Below, piece after piece: positions 8,661-17,334 of a stretch of 64,000 nt of DNA (the stretch's first letter is position 1; every line of letters begins with the position of its first letter). Position numbers and translations under genes: made by a program. The notes beneath the pieces are model-generated. The model saw only the letters and a list, made by a program, of their open reading frames with translations, ran no database searches and was not told the origin of the DNA. Source of the DNA: Streptomyces sp. TRM68416. GTDB lineage: Bacteria > Actinomycetota > Actinomycetes > Streptomycetales > Streptomycetaceae. The DNA lies in NCBI RefSeq assembly GCF_014596915.1, contig NZ_JACVWU010000006.1, positions 62,001 to 126,000 on the forward strand, in the 5' to 3' direction.

Positions 8661-8846
8661 TCAGCGCCTGCGGGACGCCGTCCGCGCAGGCAGGGGGTCA
8701 GCGTCTGCGGGCCGCCTTCCGCGCACGCGCAGGGTCAGCGCCCGCGTACCACCGCCCCCGCACACGCAGCATCAGCACCCGCGTACCACCTTCCCCGCAC
8801 GCACGGGGATCAGCGCCCGCGTCCTTCCGTGCGTGCGCGGATCACG
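8661..8846. repeat. Degenerate 37-bp tandem repeat, five units
   Basis: Units begin at TCAGCG or TCAGCA at 8661, 8698, 8735, 8772 and 8810, giving periods of 37, 37, 37 and 38 bp. A typical unit opens TCAGCGCCCGCGTACCACC and closes CCCCGCACGCACGGG(G). The units differ by scattered substitutions but the spacing is nearly exact. The array stops 20 bp before the end of the ABC-F gene. The rest of the 8339-8865 gap shows no gene: the period is not a multiple of three, and no frame has a ribosome site or a known domain. Confidence 0.8.
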
Positions 8847-8865
8847 GCAGGCGGAACGTGCGGGA

Positions 8866-10521
8866 TCAGCGGCGCCTGCGGCCGTCGTGCAGCTCCAGTC
8901 GCTCCCCTTCGAAGCGGGCGCGGAACGCGCGGTCGTGCGACACCATGACCACCGCTCCCGGGTACGCGGCGAGCGCCGTCCACAGGTCCTCGGCCAAGTC
9001 GAGCGCGAGGTGGTTGGTCGGCTCGTCGAGGACGAGGAGGTCCGCGGGCCTGGTCACCAGACGGGCGATCTGCAGACGGCGCCGCTGCCCCACGGACAGG
9101 GAGGCGACCGGGACGCCCAGGTCCTCGGCGCGGAACAGGCCCAGTGACAGCAGGCGTTCGGCGTGTTCGTCGGGCGGCCCCGGCCGCCCGGCGGCGAACG
9201 CGGCGAGCAGCGGGAGCCGCGTGGCGCGGACCGGCAGTTCCTGCGCGAGGTAGCCGATCCGGGCGGGGCGGTGTGCCGTGCCGGCGTCCGGCTCCAGGTC
9301 GCCGGCCAGGACGCGCAGGAGCGTCGTCTTGCCCGCGCCGTTCTCGCCCGTGATCAGCAGGCGCTGTCCGGGCGCGATGGCAAGGAGCCCGTCCAGGCGC
9401 AGCCTGTCGCCGACCCGCACCCCCTCCAGCTCGACGAGTGGGCCCCGGTCCGGGCCGCCCGCCGCCGACAGCCCGGTCGTGAAGCGGAGCGGTTCCGGTG
9501 GCCGCGGCACCGGGTTGCGCCGCAGCTGGGCCAGGCGCTCGCGGACGGAACGCACCTGCCCGCCCAGTTTCGCCTCGCTGGACCGGCGGTGCTTGCCGAA
9601 TCCCTGCTTCGGGTCGCGGCCGGTGGTGGCCAGCCGCCGCGCCGCCGCCTCCAGCAGTTCCTCGGTGCGGGCGACTTCCTCGGCCCAGTCCGCGTACCGC
9701 TGTTCCGCGCCTCGCCGGGCGGCGGCCTTCGCCGCGCGGTAGCCGGTCCAGCCGTCGCCGTAGCGGCGCACCGTGCGCTCGTCCCGGTCGACTTCGAGGA
9801 TGGTGGTGGCGATGCGTTCGAGGAAGCCGCGGTCGTGGGTGACGGCGACGACGGTGCCGCGGTGTGCCCGCAGGTGCTCCTCCAGCCAGCGCACGGCCGC
9901 CGCGTCGAGGTGGTTCGTCGGCTCGTCGAGGAGCAGCAGTTCGGGTGCGGCGGCCAGGACGCAGGCGAGCGCGAGCCGCGACTGCTCGCCGCCGGACAGC
10001 GAGCCGAGCAGGCGGTCGCGGGTGATCCGGGCGAGCCCGAGCCCGTGCATCGCGGCATCCACCCGGGCGTCGGCCTCGTATCCGCCGCGTTCCTCGTAGG
10101 CGGTCAGCAGTTCGCCGTACGCGGCGAGTTCCGCGTCCGTGGCGTCGCCGAGGGACTGCTCCGCCGCCCGCAACCGGCGTTCCATGGCGCGCAGTTCGGC
10201 CAGGGCTAGGTCGACGGCGTCCTGAACGGTGCGGTCCGCGTCGAGGTCGAGGGTCTGGGCCAGGTGGCCGGTGCCGCCGGGGAAGCGGACGGTGATCTCC
10301 CCGGCGTCCGGCGTCTCGACGCCGGCGAGCAGCCGCAGCAGGGTGGACTTGCCGGAGCCGTTCTCGCCGACGACGGCCGCCTTCTCGCCCGGACGGACGG
10401 TGAGGCAGACCTGGTCGAGGACGGTCCGGGTGCCGTAGGACTTGGTGACGTCCCTGACGGACAGTTGCGCCACGGCAGCGGGGGCGGTGCCGGGTACGGC
10501 GGTATGGGCGCGGTCGCGCAT
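8866..10521 (-). CDS. ABC-F ribosome-protection type ATPase
   Basis: 551 residues, two ABC cassettes and no membrane segment. Cassette 1 has Walker A GENGSGKST (52-60), signature LSGGEQ and Walker B LLLLDEPTNHLD. Cassette 2 has GENGAGKTT, signature LSVGQRRR and LLVLDEPTNHL. A charged linker with KQGFGKHRRSSEAKLGGQVRSVRERL lies between them. This is the architecture of Streptomyces antibiotic-resistance ABC-F proteins (TlrC, OleB, CarA, LmrC type), which dislodge ribosome-targeting drugs rather than pump them. Start ATG 10521 has AGGGAAG upstream. A leader peptide precedes the gene, pointing to induction by stalled ribosomes. No biosynthetic cluster is nearby, so it is probably intrinsic resistance. 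Confidence 0.92.
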   Translation of the reverse strand: MRDRAHTAVPGTAPAAVAQLSVRDVTKSYGTRTVLDQVCLTVRPGEKAAVVGENGSGKSTLLRLLAGVETPDAGEITVRFPGGTGHLAQTLDLDADRTVQDAVDLALAELRAMERRLRAAEQSLGDATDAELAAYGELLTAYEERGGYEADARVDAAMHGLGLARITRDRLLGSLSGGEQSRLALACVLAAAPELLLLDEPTNHLDAAAVRWLEEHLRAHRGTVVAVTHDRGFLERIATTILEVDRDERTVRRYGDGWTGYRAAKAAARRGAEQRYADWAEEVARTEELLEAAARRLATTGRDPKQGFGKHRRSSEAKLGGQVRSVRERLAQLRRNPVPRPPEPLRFTTGLSAAGGPDRGPLVELEGVRVGDRLRLDGLLAIAPGQRLLITGENGAGKTTLLRVLAGDLEPDAGTAHRPARIGYLAQELPVRATRLPLLAAFAAGRPGPPDEHAERLLSLGLFRAEDLGVPVASLSVGQRRRLQIARLVTRPADLLVLDEPTNHLALDLAEDLWTALAAYPGAVVMVSHDRAFRARFEGERLELHDGRRRR

Positions 10522-10587
10522 ATGACTTCCCTGGGCGTGCGAAGGGTCTGCGGGCAGCGGTGACGGCGGCGACGGCCGTGCCCGGAC

Positions 10588-10611
10588 TCAGACGAAGAAG
10601 AGGAAAGCCAT
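10588..10611 (-). CDS. Seven-residue leader peptide of the ABC-F gene
   Basis: ATG 10611 opens a frame reading MAFLFFV and then TGA, preceded by GGAGG 4 nt upstream. It ends 66 nt before the ABC-F start. A strong ribosome site on a very short hydrophobic peptide upstream of an ABC-F gene is the usual arrangement for ribosome-mediated attenuation, in which drug-bound ribosomes stall on the leader and change the mRNA fold. GGGCA and TGCCC segments between leader and gene could pair, but I see no clear terminator with a T-run. Confidence 0.65.
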   Translation of the reverse strand: MAFLFFV

Positions 10612-10617
10612 GCCTCC

Positions 10618-10654
10618 ACCGTAGCAAGACGAACCGTCTCGCCTCAATTCTTTT
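10618..10654 (-). promoter_or_regulatory. Candidate promoter of the leader/ABC-F transcript
   Basis: On the minus strand TTGAGG (10647-10642) and TACGGT (10623-10618) are spaced by 18 nt, with an A/T-rich run (GAAAAGAA) directly upstream of the -35. An A/T block before the -35 resembles promoters activated by WhiB7/WblC, known regulators of ABC-F genes in actinobacteria. The predicted start site falls at or next to the leader ATG. The -35 overlaps the stop codon of the preceding MFS gene. Confidence 0.45.
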
Positions 10655-11987
10655 CGGGGGCGCGCAGTCCGTGATCCGCGGCGGCCCCCTTGTCCCTGCC
10701 CATGCGGTCGGGTCCGGGCCCCGGAAGCTCCCGCCCCAGGCGGACGAGCGGTGAGGCCGCCATCACGACCGGCGACAGCAGCATGCCCGCGGCCGTCACC
10801 AGGAGGCTGGTCCGCAAGCCCCACTCCTGCGCGAGGAAGCCGCCGAGCAGAGAGCCCAGCGGGGTCAGCCCCATGCCGACAAAGGTGATCGTCGCGGCGG
10901 CGCGGCCCTGCATCCCGTCCGGAGTGACGGCCTGCCGGACGGCCATGACCGTGACGTTCACCAACTGGCCGCCGGCGCCGAACACGAAGCCGACCGCGAG
11001 GAGCGCGGCGACCGTCACCGCGGAGGGGCCGTGCAGCGCGGGCACGCACAGGAATGCGCCGTCGCCGAGCAGCGCGGCGGACACCAGGACCGCGCCGTGC
11101 CCGAACCGGCGCGGCAGACGGGCGGCCAGCAGCGAACTCAGGAGCGCGCCCGGCCCCACCGCGGCGAATGCCAGGCCGACGACGGCGCCCGGCAGGTGCA
11201 GTTCCCGTGGCAGGAAGAGCAGATAGACGGTCGTCATCGCGGCGAAGGAGAACTGGAAGGCGGCCGAGGCCAGGCACACGGCCCGCAGCGCGGCGTCGGC
11301 GACGACGAAACGCACGCCTTCATGGATGCGCCGCCAGACCCGGGCGGGACGCCGTGGGCGCTGCGGAACCGGCTCGGCCCGGCGCATCCGCCGGATCGAC
11401 AGGAACGACGCCGTGAAGAACCCGGCGCAGCAGGCCGCGGCGAGCGGCGCCGACACCAGGGACACCAGCGCTCCGCCGAGAGCGGGCCCGCCGATCTGCG
11501 CCGCGGACCGGCTGCCCTCGAGTGCGCTGTTGCACCGCACCAGGTGATCGCGTGTCACCAGGCGTACGGGGGCGGCCTGGTAGGCCACGTCGAACAGCAC
11601 CGACAGGGCACCGACCACGACGGCGAGCACCAGCAGCGCGGGCAGACCGAGGAGGCCGAGGAGCCCTGCCACGGCGGTGGCGCCCAGGGCGAGGGCCCGG
11701 CCGGCGTCCGTGAGCATCATCGTCGTACGGGTCCGCCAGCCGTCCACCCACGCACCGGCGAGGAGGGAGAGCAACAGGATCGGCGCCTGCCCCGCCGCGC
11801 GCAGGACGCCCACCTCGCCGGCGTCGGCGTGCAGCGTCAGGACGGCAACGAGCGGCAGGACCACCAGAGTTGCGTGTTCGCCGAGCTGGGAGGCCGTCTG
11901 CCCGGCCCAGAGTCCGCGGAAGTCGGTGTTCCGCCACAGGCTCGCCGGAACAGGTCGAGGTGAGTCGGACGCAGGGGAGGACGGCAC
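10644..11987 (-). CDS. MFS exporter, EntS-like
   Basis: 447 residues with about twelve hydrophobic segments and the MFS_3 (enterobactin-exporter-like) pattern: WRNTDFRGLWAGQTASQLGEHAT at the N-terminus, DGWRTRTTMMLTDAGRAL after helix 2 and CNSALEGSRSAAQIGGPALGGALV in helix 5. The substrate is unknown; relatives export siderophores, macrolides or other drugs. It lies 122 bp upstream of the ABC-F gene on the same strand with the leader peptide and promoter between them, so the two resistance-type genes may be partly co-transcribed. Start ATG 11987 follows a non-coding gap. Confidence 0.85.
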   Translation of the reverse strand: MPSSPASDSPRPVPASLWRNTDFRGLWAGQTASQLGEHATLVVLPLVAVLTLHADAGEVGVLRAAGQAPILLLSLLAGAWVDGWRTRTTMMLTDAGRALALGATAVAGLLGLLGLPALLVLAVVVGALSVLFDVAYQAAPVRLVTRDHLVRCNSALEGSRSAAQIGGPALGGALVSLVSAPLAAACCAGFFTASFLSIRRMRRAEPVPQRPRRPARVWRRIHEGVRFVVADAALRAVCLASAAFQFSFAAMTTVYLLFLPRELHLPGAVVGLAFAAVGPGALLSSLLAARLPRRFGHGAVLVSAALLGDGAFLCVPALHGPSAVTVAALLAVGFVFGAGGQLVNVTVMAVRQAVTPDGMQGRAAATITFVGMGLTPLGSLLGGFLAQEWGLRTSLLVTAAGMLLSPVVMAASPLVRLGRELPGPGPDRMGRDKGAAADHGLRAPEKN

Positions 11988-12111
11988 GGAGATCCCTTGT
12001 GTGGCCTACCGGATGGGGAGGCTCGCTGTGCCGCACAAGTCGGGGCAGCACGCGATGACAGGCCGATGTCGGCCTACGGGGTCAGCGCGCGCTCGGGAGA
12101 CCGACCATCCG

Positions 12112-12846
12112 TCAGCTCACCTGCTCCCGTCCGGAGGTCCCGGCACGTACCCGCCACAGGTCACGGAGCAGCGCGATCTCGGCCATGTGGTGGATGAACT
12201 CAAGGTTGGCCGCCGCCAGCACATTGACGTACGGGTATTCGGCGTCGTTGCTGTACGGGTACCGGGAGAAGCCGACCGTGTCGAGCTGCTCCTCGGTGAC
12301 GGTGCCGACGCTCTCGCGCCAGCGGTCGACCGTGGGCCAGAACCGCTCCAGGGCCAGGGCGGCGGAGGGCGTGAGGTCGACCATCTGCTTCGGGTCCTGG
12401 CGCCGCTCGCCGAAGGTCCACTCCCATGCGCCCGCGAACTGGAGGTGCAGATGCGCCAGACGCCAGGCGATGGTGGTGACCGGCGTGTCGTCGGGCTCGG
12501 GTTCACCGGTGTGGGCGAGGACCTCCTCGACCCGTTCGACGCTCACGCTCCAGTCCTCGGCGATCTTGGCGACGGACATGCCGTCCGCGGCCTGCCGGGC
12601 GACCTCGGCGTACTCGCTCGCCGGGATGTCCGGGGCACCCAGGTCCAGCACCCACTCCCCCGGCCCGAACGCCCTGGGCGTCGTCGCCTCTCCTCTGCGT
12701 CTGACGGACCAGCAGCCGGGGGCCGGCTCCCACAAGAACTCCTCGTCGTCGAGCCCCGTCAGCCGCACCTGCGCCATCTCCCGGGCCTGGTCGAACTGCT
12801 CCAGCAGCAGTCCCAGCCGATCCGTCCGCACGCCCTCGAACTCCAT
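12112..12846 (-). CDS. DinB-family protein
   Basis: 244 residues from ATG 12846 (MEFEGVRTDRLGLLLEQFD), with GAGGGGAG upstream; longer frames lack a ribosome site. It shows the DinB_2 four-helix pattern: an N-terminal LLEQFDQAREMAQVRLTGLDDEEFLWEPAPGCWSVR, a central TTIAWRLAHLHLQFAGAWEWTFGERR and a C-terminal EFIHHMAEIALLRDLWR. The spaced His residues (His in AHLHLQF and IHHMAEI) are likely metal ligands. Family members include thiol transferases using mycothiol or bacillithiol, but the substrate here is unknown. Transcription is away from the MFS gene, with a 124-bp gap. Confidence 0.85.
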   Translation of the reverse strand: MEFEGVRTDRLGLLLEQFDQAREMAQVRLTGLDDEEFLWEPAPGCWSVRRRGEATTPRAFGPGEWVLDLGAPDIPASEYAEVARQAADGMSVAKIAEDWSVSVERVEEVLAHTGEPEPDDTPVTTIAWRLAHLHLQFAGAWEWTFGERRQDPKQMVDLTPSAALALERFWPTVDRWRESVGTVTEEQLDTVGFSRYPYSNDAEYPYVNVLAAANLEFIHHMAEIALLRDLWRVRAGTSGREQVS

Positions 12847-13092
12847 ACCCGGCTCCCCTCGCTGTGGCGCCTGCCACCTGACTGCGGTCAGGCGGACGCT
12901 AACGGCTCGGCCCAGGGGGACGCGACCGATTTCCTGGGCCGGGCCCGCGGGTCCGGGCCGGCGCCCGGGTGACGGGCACCGGCGTGCCGCCACGGGCGGT
13001 GGCCCATGGCGATCCGGCACGTCACAGGCGTGGACGGCGTGGGTGGTGGATGCCGTCGGCGCCGGGCCGAACCCCGGTCGGGCGCCTGTGGG

Positions 13093-13395
13093 TCAGTGGC
13101 GTGTGTCGTCCGTGGGTTCGCGGGTTCCGCTCTTGGCCAGCCCGCGGCTGACCAGGTAACCGATGGTCAGGAGGGTGACGTAGAGCCATGCCTGGTCGGC
13201 CGGGAAGCGGTCCACGCCGGCGGCGTCGTCCCCCACCGCGAGTGAGGCGATGAGGACCGCGATCACGGAGGCCGCGTAGACGAAGAGTTCGGTGGTCCTG
13301 AAGGCGGACTTGGTCTCGGTGCGGGTGCGTGGCGCGGTGTAGGTGTCCCGGGCGCCACCGGATTCCGGATACCCGGGGGACGAGGCTGTGGTCAT
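13093..13395 (-). CDS. Small two-helix membrane protein
   Basis: 100 residues from ATG 13395, preceded by GGAAGG. A hydrophilic, Thr/Pro-rich N-terminus (TTASSPGYPESGGARDTYTAPRTRTETKSAFR) is followed by two membrane segments (LFVYAASVIAVLIASLAVG and LYVTLLTIGYLVSRGLA) and a charged tail. The pattern is common in Streptomyces conserved membrane proteins of unknown function. No neighbour suggests a role. Confidence 0.75.
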   Translation of the reverse strand: MTTASSPGYPESGGARDTYTAPRTRTETKSAFRTTELFVYAASVIAVLIASLAVGDDAAGVDRFPADQAWLYVTLLTIGYLVSRGLAKSGTREPTDDTRH

Positions 13396-13685
13396 GGTCT
13401 CTCTGCCTTCCGTTCGGTTCCGTCCGACGGCCGCCGGACGGCCGCTCGCGTACCCGGGAGGCCGACGGGAGAACGCTCGCCCGGCATCCGGCGCTCCGGC
13501 CGGGTCGCCCGTCGGCCGCTGCCGGGTGCAACGGCCGGGGCGCGGGTGACGGAGACGGCCGGGCTGGGCGAAGGGCGGTGGCGGGGGTGCCCGTGGGCCC
13601 CGTGGGCGGGCCGCACGACGACCGAAAGCGCACGGCCGGGCGGGCGGCCCCGGGAGCGCCCGGAGAACCTCAGCCGCCCTGCCGG

Positions 13686-14342
13686 TCACTGCTTGTGCCA
13701 GACCAGGGTGTAGCGCCAGAACAGCCGGCGGCGCAGGCGTGCGCCGGGCAGTACTCGGCGGGCGTCGCGGGCGATGTCGGCGAAGCCCATGGTCGCCGGT
13801 CGGGTCGGTGCGGTCATCGAGGCCGGTGGCGGGGTCTTGCGGCCCCTGTTCCTGATCCAGGCCATGGCGATGTTCGACGGTACGGCGGCGGCGCCGAGGA
13901 GATGATCGCCGAGGGACTGCGCCCGGGCGAGACCGAGGACGACGAGGGTTCCGCCGGGCGCCAGGTGCCGGCGGAAGTGCGTGAGGGCGTCGGCGAACGG
14001 CAGATGGTGGAGGGTGGCGACGCAGGTGATGACGTCGTAGGGACCGGGCGGTGTGTCGTGGAGCGCGTCGCCGACGGTGAAGGTCACGGGGAGTTGGGGA
14101 GCCGTGAGCTGCCGCGCGCGGGCGACGACGGTCGGGTCGGCGTCGATTCCCTGCACCACTGCGGCCCGTCGGGCCAGGCGCCTGGCCAGATCGCCGCTGC
14201 CGCATCCGACGTCCAGGGCGCTGTCGAAGCGCCGGGGCAGCTGCCGCAGGAGCCACCGGTGGTAGTGGGCGTTGTGGTCCCAGGGGTGGTCCGCGTGGAA
14301 CCGGTCGAGTGCGTGGAGGACGCGCGGCACCAGTGTCGTCAT
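13686..14342 (-). CDS. Class I SAM-dependent methyltransferase
   Basis: 218 residues from ATG 14342. The SAM-binding motif I is ALDVGCGSGDLAR (about 42-54), followed by the acidic residue of strand 2 (QGIDADP), motif TVGDALHD and CVATLHHLPF, all standard for class I methyltransferases of the Methyltransf_11/25 kind. The C-terminal 60 residues (RRVLPGARLRRRLFWRYTLVWHK) match small-molecule methyltransferases widespread in Streptomyces. The substrate cannot be read from the sequence. The gene is divergent from the secreted lipase. Confidence 0.88.
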   Translation of the reverse strand: MTTLVPRVLHALDRFHADHPWDHNAHYHRWLLRQLPRRFDSALDVGCGSGDLARRLARRAAVVQGIDADPTVVARARQLTAPQLPVTFTVGDALHDTPPGPYDVITCVATLHHLPFADALTHFRRHLAPGGTLVVLGLARAQSLGDHLLGAAAVPSNIAMAWIRNRGRKTPPPASMTAPTRPATMGFADIARDARRVLPGARLRRRLFWRYTLVWHKQ

Positions 14343-14508
14343 GAGGTGAGTCCATCACGTCGGCTTTTTGCGGGTCGAACGACCGGCACACCCCATGACC
14401 GGGCAGAACTACCGTCCCCGATGACGCAAGACCTCCGGTCCTGATTCCTCAGCACACCGGAAGTCCGCGTCCGACAAAGCACGTTCGGACTCGACAACGG
14501 GGATTCTC

Positions 14509-15378
14509 ATGCAGAGACACCAGAGGCGGCTCACGCTGCTTCTTTCCGTGGTGCTGGCGACGGTCGTCACCATGTTCACCGTCACGCCGGCCGCCGCGGC
14601 GCCGACGCGCACGAACTCGAACCAGTCCCGCGTCATCTTCGTCCACGGCTTCGCTCCCACCGGGAAGCACAGCTCGTGTTCGTCCTACTTCTCGAAGTCC
14701 CTCTCCCACTTCAAGGACAAGGGATGGAGGGGTTCCCTGCTCACCTTCGGCTACTACAGGGACCAGGACGGCTGCTCGAAGAACTACCCCGGAAGCCGCG
14801 ACACCTCGCTGAAGACCGTGGCCAAGGCCTTCGCCAACTACGTCCACAGCTACTCCAAGAACAACATCAAGGTCGATGTCGTCGCCCACTCCATGGGCGG
14901 TCTCGTCGTGCGTGCCGCGCTGCACTACACCCGCACGGGCGCCTCGGGCTTCCCGTCGTACCTCTACATCGAGGACGTGGTCACGCTGGGCAGCCCGCAC
15001 GGCGGCACCGGCTGGGGCACCGCCTGCTCAGCGGCCGGCTGGCAGCAGTGCAAGGACATGAAGCCGGGCAGCGCCTTCCTGAACGCGCTCGGCTCCAGGA
15101 TGCCCGACTCCCGTATGGGCACGGACTGGACCACGATCGGCTCCTACGACGACGGGGTCGTCTCCGAGACCTCCGCCGTCGCCGGCGTCGCCGAACACGA
15201 GTGGCAGTACCACGGTGACGCCAACCTGAGCCACGGCGACCTGAAGACCGTGTCCACCGGCTCGTACAGGGCGCGGAAGAAGACCACGACGAACGGGGCC
15301 ACCTGGAGCGCTTGGGGCAGCTACGTCTCCCCGGTGTCCCTCGCCCGCACCGCCGTGTTCTACCACTCCAGTTCCTGA
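14509..15378 (+). CDS. Secreted lipase/esterase of the alpha/beta hydrolase fold
   Basis: 289 residues. An N-terminal signal peptide (positive RHQRR, hydrophobic LLLSVVLATVVTMFTV, cleavage near AAA-APT at about 31) shows export. The mature enzyme starts VIFVHGFAP with the oxyanion HG motif and has the nucleophile elbow AHSMGG with Ser128. VTLGSPHGG follows, as in Streptomyces triacylglycerol lipases. Catalytic Asp and His lie toward the C-terminus (NLSHGDL is a good His candidate). Paired Cys residues (CSSY, DGCSKN, TACSAAGWQQCKD) suggest disulfides. A strong hairpin terminator follows the stop. Confidence 0.9.
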   Translation: MQRHQRRLTLLLSVVLATVVTMFTVTPAAAAPTRTNSNQSRVIFVHGFAPTGKHSSCSSYFSKSLSHFKDKGWRGSLLTFGYYRDQDGCSKNYPGSRDTSLKTVAKAFANYVHSYSKNNIKVDVVAHSMGGLVVRAALHYTRTGASGFPSYLYIEDVVTLGSPHGGTGWGTACSAAGWQQCKDMKPGSAFLNALGSRMPDSRMGTDWTTIGSYDDGVVSETSAVAGVAEHEWQYHGDANLSHGDLKTVSTGSYRARKKTTTNGATWSAWGSYVSPVSLARTAVFYHSSS

Positions 15379-15413
15379 CCCTCTCAGGCCGGACAGCCGC
15401 TCCGGTCCTGTTC

Positions 15414-15440
15414 GGGCCCGCCGGTACTCCCGGCGGGCCC
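15414..15440. terminator. Bidirectional hairpin terminator
   Basis: An 11-bp stem (GGGCCCGCCGG at 15414-15424 with CCGGCGGGCCC at 15430-15440) encloses a 5-nt loop. It sits between the convergent lipase and response-regulator genes and can serve both. Confidence 0.8.
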
Positions 15441-15475
15441 TTCGTCTGCCGCGCCCTCCTTCACCGGCGTCGGGC

Positions 15476-16111
15476 TCACCGGCGGATCAGCCCGAGGTCG
15501 ACCGCCGTGGCGACGGCCGCCGTGCGGGAGTCGACGTCGAGTTTGGTGAAGATGCGGGCCAGATGGGATTTGACGGTGCCCTCGGTGAGGTGGAGGCGGT
15601 GGGCGACGGCCTGGTTGGACAGGCCCCGGGCGACCAGGGTGAGGACTTCGGTCTCGCGGCGGGTCAGGGTGGTGCCGGGGGCGCGCAGACGGTTCATCAG
15701 GCGGTGGGCGACGGCCGGGGCCAGGGTGGTGCGGCCGGCCGCGGCGGTGCGGACGGCGGCGGCCAGGTCCTCGGGCGGGGCGTCCTTGAGGAGGTAGCCG
15801 GTGGCGCCGGCTTCGATGGCGGGGAGGGTGTCGGCGTCGGAGTCGTAGGTGGTGACGACGACCACGCGCGGGGCGCCCGGTCGCGCGGTGATGGCGGCGG
15901 TGGCCTCGGCGCCGGTCATGCCCTTGCCGAACTGCAGGTCCATCAGTACGACGTCGATGTCGCCCGCGGCGGCGCGGGCGACGGCGGCCTCGGCGGTGGC
16001 GGCCTCGGCCACCACGGCGAGGCCGGGCTCGGTCTCCAGGACGGCGCGGAGTCCGGCGCGGACAACGGGGTGGTCGTCGGCCAGCAGGAGGCGGACGGGG
16101 GCGTCGGTCAC
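15476..16111 (-). CDS. NarL/LuxR-type response regulator
   Basis: 211 residues. The receiver domain (1-120) has the acidic pair ADDHP, phospho-acceptor Asp58 in VVLMDLQF, the Thr in VVTTYD and Lys in GYLLKDAP. A LuxR-type helix-turn-helix follows at about 148-205 (LTRRETEVLTLVARGLSNQAVAHRLHLTEGTVKSHLARIFTKLDV). Its start overlaps the end of the histidine kinase gene by 4 bp, so the two are co-translated. It probably controls the divergent ABC exporter at 17506, as is usual for this arrangement, but no operator could be defined by eye. Confidence 0.95.
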   Translation of the reverse strand: MTDAPVRLLLADDHPVVRAGLRAVLETEPGLAVVAEAATAEAAVARAAAGDIDVVLMDLQFGKGMTGAEATAAITARPGAPRVVVVTTYDSDADTLPAIEAGATGYLLKDAPPEDLAAAVRTAAAGRTTLAPAVAHRLMNRLRAPGTTLTRRETEVLTLVARGLSNQAVAHRLHLTEGTVKSHLARIFTKLDVDSRTAAVATAVDLGLIRR

Positions 16112-17334
16112 GGGCGGGCCTCGGGATCGTTCGGGGGCACGGTGGCCGGGGCGAGGGGCAGCCGGGCGGCCAGTACGGTGCCGCGGCCGGGTGCGGAGGC
16201 GACGGTGAGGGTGCCGCCGAGCGCCTGCAGGCGGGCGCGCATGGCCGCCAGGCCGAAGCCGCCGTTCTCGGGGTCGGGGGGCGGTGGCCGGTCGGGGTCG
16301 AAGCCGGTCCCGTCGTCCACGATGTCCAGGACGGCGTGGTCACCGTCGTAGCGGAGGGTGATCTCGGCCGTGGTCGCGTGGGCATGGCGGACGGTGTTGG
16401 CGAGGGCGGACTGGGCGATGCGCAGCAGGGCGACCTCGTGCGCGGTCGGCAGCGGGGCGGGGTCGCCGCTGAGGTGGAAGCGTGCGGTGAGCCGGTGGCG
16501 GGTGCTGGTGGTGGCGCACAGGCGAGCCAGTGCGTCGGGCAGGGTGGTGCCGTCCAGGGCGGGCGGGGTGAGGGCGGCGACGAAGCGGCGGGCCTCGGCG
16601 AGGTCGTCCGCGGCGGCCTGGCGGGCCTGCTCCACGTGGCGGGCGGCGACGTCGGGCCGGTCGGGGAGGGCGCGTTCGGCGGCCCGGAGCAGCAGTTGGA
16701 TGCTGGACAGGCCCTGGGCGAGGGTGTCGTGGATCTCGCGGGCCAGACGCTCGCGTTCGGCGAGGACTCCGGCGGTGTGCTGGGCGTGGGCGAGGTCGGC
16801 GCGGGTGGTGGTGAGCTCCTCGATCAGGCGTCTGCGGTGCTCGCTCTCCCGGTACAGCGCCTGGTATCCCCACACCACCGCGATCGCGACGGCGGCGCCG
16901 AGTGCGGGGCCGATGGCCATGGCCGGGCCGAAGGAGCCCTGGTGGGCGGCGTAGGCGGTGATCGCCGCGAGCGCGGTCGCCGCCACGGCGGGCAGTGCGG
17001 CGCGGCGCGGCAGCAGGTGGAGCTGGAGGAAGTACAGGGGGAAGGCCAGCCACACGCCGTCGGCGGTCAGGGCCAGCAGCGCCAGCCAGACGGCGCCGAC
17101 CGCGGCCAGCCACCATGCCGCGGCCGGCCGGGAACGGCGGACGCGGGGCAGCAGCGGTCCGGCCGTGTACGTCAGCGCGCATGCCGCCGCCGCGGTGACG
17201 ACCGGCGCGGCGTGCGGGCTGCCGCCGGCCACGGCCCGGACCGCGGCGAGGGCGAGCAGGGCGGCGATCAGCAGGTGCAGGCACCAGGTCAGGGCGCGGC
17301 CGGTGGGGGTCGGGGCGAGAGCGGCGGTGTTCAC
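16108..17334 (-). CDS. Two-component sensor histidine kinase (HisKA_3)
   Basis: 408 residues. The N-terminal ~160 residues form five or six membrane segments with no large external domain, so the signal is probably sensed within or near the membrane. The dimerization segment ERERLAREIHDTLAQGLSSIQL carries the phosphorylated His202. The ATPase domain has the N-box (SALANTVRHAHAT), DDGTGFD and GGFGLAAMRARLQALGG. It belongs to the NarX/DesK-like group that pairs with LuxR-type regulators. It is coupled to its regulator by a 4-bp overlap and divergent from an ABC exporter. Confidence 0.93.
   Translation of the reverse strand: MNTAALAPTPTGRALTWCLHLLIAALLALAAVRAVAGGSPHAAPVVTAAAACALTYTAGPLLPRVRRSRPAAAWWLAAVGAVWLALLALTADGVWLAFPLYFLQLHLLPRRAALPAVAATALAAITAYAAHQGSFGPAMAIGPALGAAVAIAVVWGYQALYRESEHRRRLIEELTTTRADLAHAQHTAGVLAERERLAREIHDTLAQGLSSIQLLLRAAERALPDRPDVAARHVEQARQAAADDLAEARRFVAALTPPALDGTTLPDALARLCATTSTRHRLTARFHLSGDPAPLPTAHEVALLRIAQSALANTVRHAHATTAEITLRYDGDHAVLDIVDDGTGFDPDRPPPPDPENGGFGLAAMRARLQALGGTLTVASAPGRGTVLAARLPLAPATVPPNDPEARP

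Noticed and set aside
8661..8846. Evenly spaced repeats that could be taken for a CRISPR array
   Set aside because: The units are contiguous and degenerate, with no unique spacers between identical repeats, and no cas genes are in the window.
8364..8948. Plus-strand frame through the tandem repeats
   Set aside because: The 16- and 37-bp periods are not multiples of three, composition is Arg/Pro/Ala-rich and there is no ribosome site.
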